This document shows positions 59,041-64,000 of a stretch of 64,000 bases of DNA, piece by piece. How positions within the stretch are numbered: the first letter of the stretch is position 1; the number at the start of each line of letters is the position of its first letter. The DNA comes from Helianthus annuus. Taxonomy: Eukaryota > Streptophyta > Magnoliopsida > Asterales > Asteraceae. The DNA is taken from assembly GCF_002127325.2 (NCBI RefSeq), contig NC_035437.2, positions 171,929,378-171,993,377 on the forward strand. Reading direction: 5' to 3'. Position numbers and translations under genes: made by a program. Under the pieces are notes generated by a model, which did no database searches, was not told the DNA's origin, and saw only the letters and a program-made list of their open reading frames with translations.

Positions 59041-59918
59041 TAGGGCTGTTCACGAGCCGAGCCGAACCGAGCGGACCTTTGCTCGTGCTTGGCTCGTTTA
59101 CAAACCGAACCGAGCGGAGCGGCTCATTTAAAACCGAGCATCAAATCAAGCGAGCATTTTTCGAGCAATAAAAATTCCGAGCGAGCGTCGAGCGAAGTTT
59201 GAGCTATTTGGACAACCGTGTCACCCAATTTAAATTTGCTGAGATAGATAGTGACAATGTTGGGTCTCAAGTTTTTATGTCTTTAAAACATGCACATTTC
59301 TTGGCATAATATTTTTCTTATGAATAACAATGGCGTGGCTGATGAGGCGATGATCATATTGTACGAACAATAACGTTGGGAGCAGGAGACGATCGACTTA
59401 GGGTAATGACATGAAACATTGAGGCGATGAACAGACTGTTGTTTATTGGTTTAGGGTTTAACTTTTAGTTTTGATTTTAAATTTTTATTGGCGTGGTTGG
59501 GCTAGTACGTATAGATATAGTTGTAAATTTGTATATAGTTGATCAAAATCTAATAGATTGGTACATATAAAACTATAAATTTAATTTATATTTAAGTATA
59601 TATGTATGTGTAAGTGTGTGTATATATATAGGTGTATGTGTGTATATATATGTATAATTTATATTTGTGTTTATATATATGTGTATATACATGTTTATAG
59701 ATGTATGTGTATATGTATATGTGTGTGTGTGTGTGTGTATATATATATACTAATTAAAATAATAATTCGAGCCGAACCGAGCCGAGCGACCTTTGCTCAT
59801 GCTTGGCTCGTTTACAAACCGAACCGAGCAGAGCGCCTCGTTTACAACCGAGCGTGAAATCAAACGAGCATTTTCCGAGCAATTTCCAAACAAGCGTCGA
59901 GCGATTTGAACGGCCCTA
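59041..59918. mobile_element. hAT-type MITE with GAGCCGAACCGAGC ends (878 bp)
   Basis: The ends are TAGGGCTGTTCACGAGC and, inverted, TAGGGCCGTTCAAATCGC. Perfect 8-bp duplication CTCCGATC at 59033-59040 and 59919-59926. A TG/TA microsatellite lies at about 59600-59755 in the centre. Confidence 0.92.
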
Positions 59919-60059
59919 CTCCGATCCCCCCATACCTCTTTCCACTTTGGGCCATGCTAATTCTTGATATCCAAATTAAGCCCAATTAAATTTAGTAGAA
60001 GCCCAATCGACTTACTTTGGACCATGCTAATTCTTGATATCCAAATTAAGCCCAAATAA

Positions 60060-60242
60060 GGGGTTGTTTGTTTGCCTCTTAATTAGGCTTTTAATGCTTC
60101 AAACCTCTTACTGGTTCAGCACTTAATGGTTTAGACTGTTTGTTTCAAGACCAGATGTCTGAATGGTTCAGACATTTGCCTCTGAATGGTTAAAATTTAT
60201 ACAAAGTCTGAATGGTTAAGACCTCTAATCTGAATTGGTCAG
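60060..60242. repeat. Repeat of CTGAATGGTTCAGAC-type words
   Basis: Several copies of TGAATGGTTNAGAC/TTAATGGTT within 180 bp. It looks like one half of a MITE whose other half is beyond the following LTR material. Confidence 0.45.
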
Positions 60243-60995
60243 TGAAGGGGTATGGCCCAAAAAAAAGCCGCGCAAACCTTCTTCAAGGCCGCGCGTGAGG
60301 CCATACTCCTTATTCAGCAATTCTCTTACTGGCAACCTCGCGCGAGTACCACCACTTCCCATGAAGAGGCGCGAGGCCTAATCCAGAAGAGAACTGCAAT
60401 TTCGACACTTAGCAATCTGATAAGAGCCTTCACTACCTGTAAAACCGCGCAACCTGATTTCATGCCCAGCATCAATCACATAAAAGGTTGCGGCGCGAGA
60501 CCAGAGTAGGAAGGTACAAAAGGTACAAGTGGCAGGAAAAAGGAGCCAATGAACATCCTGCAGGCTCTGTTCAATCGTGCGCCACGATCGTCTGAGGTGC
60601 AAAGGACGAAAAGTACATAAGGACGCCTATGTGGCACCAATCAGAGGACAGAGACGTCTGTCCCACAATCTCCACTTGTCTGCTGATGGCAGAAGGACAG
60701 CAAGGCCGACAACAGTGACACGTGGCTCCATTCAAGGCGCGCCAGCGTTGGAAAACTTCTAGAAGCCACTAACGGTCGACACCAGTGAGACAAAGAGCAT
60801 ATCCACTATGTTGTCGCCTTCCGGCCCAAGGCCCATCAGCCCATATCCTCTTACACCTCTCCGGCTATAAATAGAGAACTCAGTTCACAGGTTAAACATT
60901 CCATTCTCTCTACTCTCACTCTTAATACTTAATTATCTTCCCCAAAGCAGTCGCTTATTCTCACGCCGGAGCCCGGTTAAGAGGGAAACCCCCAT
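60243..60995 (+). mobile_element. Partial LTR (F), cut by the next element
   Basis: Starts TGAAGGGGTATGGCCC. It has a TATAAATA box at 60866-60873 followed by a leader with CATTCTCTCTACTCTCAC, and runs to CCCCAT at 60995, where a B-family LTR begins. The rest of this LTR would lie beyond the inserted element. Confidence 0.55.
60866..60873 (+). promoter_or_regulatory. TATA box in LTR F
   Basis: TATAAATA in the context GGCTATAAATAGAG, the usual plant LTR form. Confidence 0.6.
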
Positions 60996-63900
60996 TGTCA
61001 CACCCTGATTTCCACGTGTCTCACCGGTGGGCCCGGTGGGGGATTACCGTGACGTAGTTGGCAACAATATAGTCAAACCACACAATTATATGAATGCACA
61101 GCGGAAGCATAAATATAAATATAATTCAACCTTTTGAATGTAATATCAAGTGTATTACAGAAGTCGAATTGTATCCACAGGGGATCATAAATAAAATAAA
61201 GTATTGTTCAGTCAGATACAGCATCAAGTTTGCGAGACTATTCGTGATGCTAGGAAGCTATTACCAGCCAATTTCGTGTAGTACCTGCACTTAATCTTTT
61301 GGGGAAAATACGTCAGTTTACACTGGTAAATACGTTCAACTGACACATTTGAAAATGTTTATTAAAATTGATTTGAATGCACGAGGCACAAACTCCTTTA
61401 TAACTTGGGAAAATTATTAAAATCTTGTGAACGAATTACATGTCCTTTTATGCGTTCAGTAGCCCGGATCCTGTCCGGGTTAAAGATTAATAGACACACT
61501 ACATTGCGTAAAACCGTAGTGTAAAAACCAACAGCTACGTCTTTTAATAATAATAATGTCGACATAATATACCGGGTGTACGCCTACACCGGGATGTCGA
61601 GGTCATGGCCATTTCGTAAAATGATGCCAAGGATATCCGGGACAACGGTCATTAACCCCCCAAAGGCTTTTAAGGAACAAGACTGTTTAAATGAGCCGAT
61701 CACATTATTCAATTAACCACCTAAGCGATGGAAGATATGATGCTCAATCAAGCGGTATTAATATACCGTATCCCAAGCCCGTATAAGGGAAAATAAGTTA
61801 AAGTATTTACCTTTGCAAGTATATTCCTTAATGGATTACGTCACAGATAGCTTTTACTGGGGCTCCTTATTCTGGAACGAAGGTTTTAATTAACCTATTA
61901 GAATCCTAACAGGTCTTTATATTGGCCGTAGCCTAGACCGGTTGGTTCCGAAATATAAATACGGTTTAATCGCGTGAAAAGGCGAAAACCGAGAAAGGAG
62001 TGTGGTTCCGACCCAACAAGTTCAGAGACTTGTTTTATATGGGTTCAAGGTTCACACTCTAGATTTTGGGGTCACAATGATATAATTTGACCCATATCGG
62101 CTAATTTACGAAAACTAGTTTCATAAGCCGAACCGTGCGCGCATTAGGCGAAACGGTTAACCATGAGAGTCCTACGTTTATTTCCTAAGTCAATATGCCT
62201 TAAAGAGGTTGTGGTATCAGTAGGATACCTTCCGTGATGCCCGTAACGAGTTTAAGTTAATATTACGCCCCGTAGGGGTTTTTCGGTCATTTTAAAGACT
62301 TTTAAAGAGCTTTTCGAGTTCTACAGGAAATCTAAGTTTCCCAAACAGTTTATAAAGTTTAAAATACTTTATTTATTATTTAAAATCAGTAGCAACTGGA
62401 ATCGGGTCAAAAGACCTTGTAGAACTCAAGTTTTGGCCGAAAAGGGCATATTCGGTATTTACCGAACCGTAGCCATAACCGCAGGTTATGAGCGAGGTAA
62501 AAATTATTAAAAATCTTTAAAATTCCAAAAATATTATTTTATAACAGTGGGTAAAAGTTTTGGTGACGAAATCTTGGTTTAGATAGGCGTTATGCTAATT
62601 GCGCCGTTTATTACAAAAGTTTCTTATAAACGCGCTATTTAGCATAACTCTCATTCTAGACCTCGGATTGACGTGAAACTTTAAGAACATGCTTATAATT
62701 TAGTAAGCAAGGTTATGGTCCGTTCACGCATCCGAAATACTCGTTTTATTTTACAAAGGCCGTTACGGTCAACTTTTAGGCGATTAACGGAAATGCGTAA
62801 AAGACTCAGACAAACAATGAACCGGTCACAGAGGGTTATACCATCATGTAACCTGGTCCTAAGAGAGTCCTAAGGCATATCTATACCTCACTAAAACGGG
62901 TCAGAACTGAAGTCAAAGCAAAAGTCAAACTTTTGCGACATTCGGCTCCGAACCGGTTCAATATAGAAAATGGTCGATTCAAACGAGCTTGGACAAGTTT
63001 ATATACTTAATATCATGTTTTATAAGTGTCAAAACAGGTTTCATATCATCTGCATTACAATTTATACAAGAATCGCTAAAATAGCTTTCTGTTGACTTTT
63101 TAAGCATTCGTTTGACTCGACATTTGAACTAGTTAGAATGGTGATCAGAGGGAACCCTTTTAGGGGTTTATTACCCACATAAATACCAACTCATAACTAC
63201 TTTTGATCCGACAATTCACTGGACCATTTGTGATTTATCGCTATGACAACCGTTAGTTACGACGGTTTGGTTTATGAGCTAAATCTATTGAAAAACAAGA
63301 CCACAATGGTTAGGTAACTTACAGAAGCTGAAGGCAAGACTTAAGAATAAAGAAGAAAACTTGAGAGCTCTTAGAATGATCAGTAGTTGAGTGTTTGAGG
63401 TGTGTGTTGGTTATGAGCCAAACATGCCTATTTATAGTGTTCAATTTACCTTAAGATCATTACACATTGGTCTACCACTGATCATGGATGATGGGCAGGT
63501 GTCCCAAGGTGCTATGGGTCGAGTAGGGGGCGCCCATGCCTCATTTATTGGATGTTTGGTCGTTCACAAGCTCAAAAGGCATGTAAATCCAAAGTTTCTG
63601 CATCTGGGCGTCCCACGCGGCCCGCCTGGAGGTTTAGGCACATTTTAACGCGGGCCGCCTGATGTTTAAAAATCAGACGCGAATAAGAGGTGGCTCGCGG
63701 CCCGCCTCCACTTAACCCAAAACATAACGCGGGTCGCGAGAGGTTTGATTTTCAGGTTTTTTAAATCTTTTGTAATCATGACGAAATCCTGGTAATTAAT
63801 AACGAAATCTTTCGTAATTATTAACCTGACCTTTCGGGTTTGAAGGGGTAACTTTGCGATTTGGCCCTCGATTATTTACAACTAAGGGCCTCGTGTTATT

Positions 63901-64000
63901 CACTCGCACTGTTAAGTCCCCGGTTAATTTATTAATTATTCGGAAAGCCTTAACTTTTATTGTTGACGCTTTTAACCCTTCTTATACGAATTTGACCACA
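60996..64000 (-). mobile_element. B-family LTR (D), running off the right edge
   Basis: Starts TGTCACACCCTGATTTCC and follows the B LTR almost in full with many substitutions and small indels (roughly 85-90 percent alike by eye). By comparison with B about 400 bp are missing beyond 64000. It keeps the TATA box (63429-63436), the donor-like and acceptor-like sites and the two-part hairpin. CCCAT precedes it as a candidate target copy. Confidence 0.9.

Noticed and set aside
59606..59857. Cys/Tyr/Ile-rich frame as a small secreted protein
   Set aside because: It is a translated TG/TA microsatellite inside a MITE.

Overview
This is a stretch of a repeat-rich flowering-plant nuclear genome. Seven-exon and two-exon genes with GT-AG introns, Ty3/gypsy elements of the Tat and chromovirus (Tekay/Del-like) lineages, SINEs and many MITEs all point to a dicot. 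The LTR style (starts such as TGTCACACCCC and TGTAACGACCC, long U5 regions) makes me think of Asteraceae, but that is an impression, not a measurement.

Positions 1-38091 are a nest of four LTR retrotransposons. The outermost (A2, minus strand) is cut by the left window edge; its 5' LTR ends at 38091. A second member of the same Tat-lineage family (A1, 661-35146, minus) sits inside the gag/protease part of A2. A1 was then hit twice: element B (9501-23470, minus, chromovirus) landed in A1 gag with a 5-bp CATAG duplication, and element C (24957-34711, plus, chromovirus) landed in the 5' LTR of A1 with a 5-bp AGTTG duplication. B has 3394-bp LTRs with only three substitutions found by eye and an intact 1515-aa polyprotein. 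C has 2317-bp LTRs in which I found no difference and an intact 1503-aa reading frame. Both look young and possibly competent. A1 carries frameshifts in pol, and A2 is decayed on its left side.

Positions 38092-46535 hold a truncated chromovirus-type LTR with a 40-bp tandem repeat, several hAT-type MITEs with 8-bp duplications, a SINE, a MULE-type MITE and a hAT transposase relic. Positions 46536-57500 are a small gene island with two convergent host genes: a TMEM245/AI-2E-family membrane protein (plus, two exons) and the spliceosomal protein CWC15 (minus, seven exons). Their introns are swollen by MITEs, including a hAT-type MITE nested in a MULE-type MITE. From 57500 to the end the sequence is again repeats: a MULE-type MITE, a hAT-type MITE, an LTR-like fragment with a promoter, and a further LTR of the B family running off the right edge.

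The most unusual signal is inside both LTRs of element C: seven consecutive hairpins that share the pentaloop AAGCC while their stems change in a compensatory way. Between the first five lies a second hairpin series, whose stems also covary. The array lies within a predicted intron in the LTR leader; a similarly placed intron is predicted in B. Both chromoviruses also carry, just before the polypurine tract, a palindrome that shows a compensatory base-pair change between the two families.
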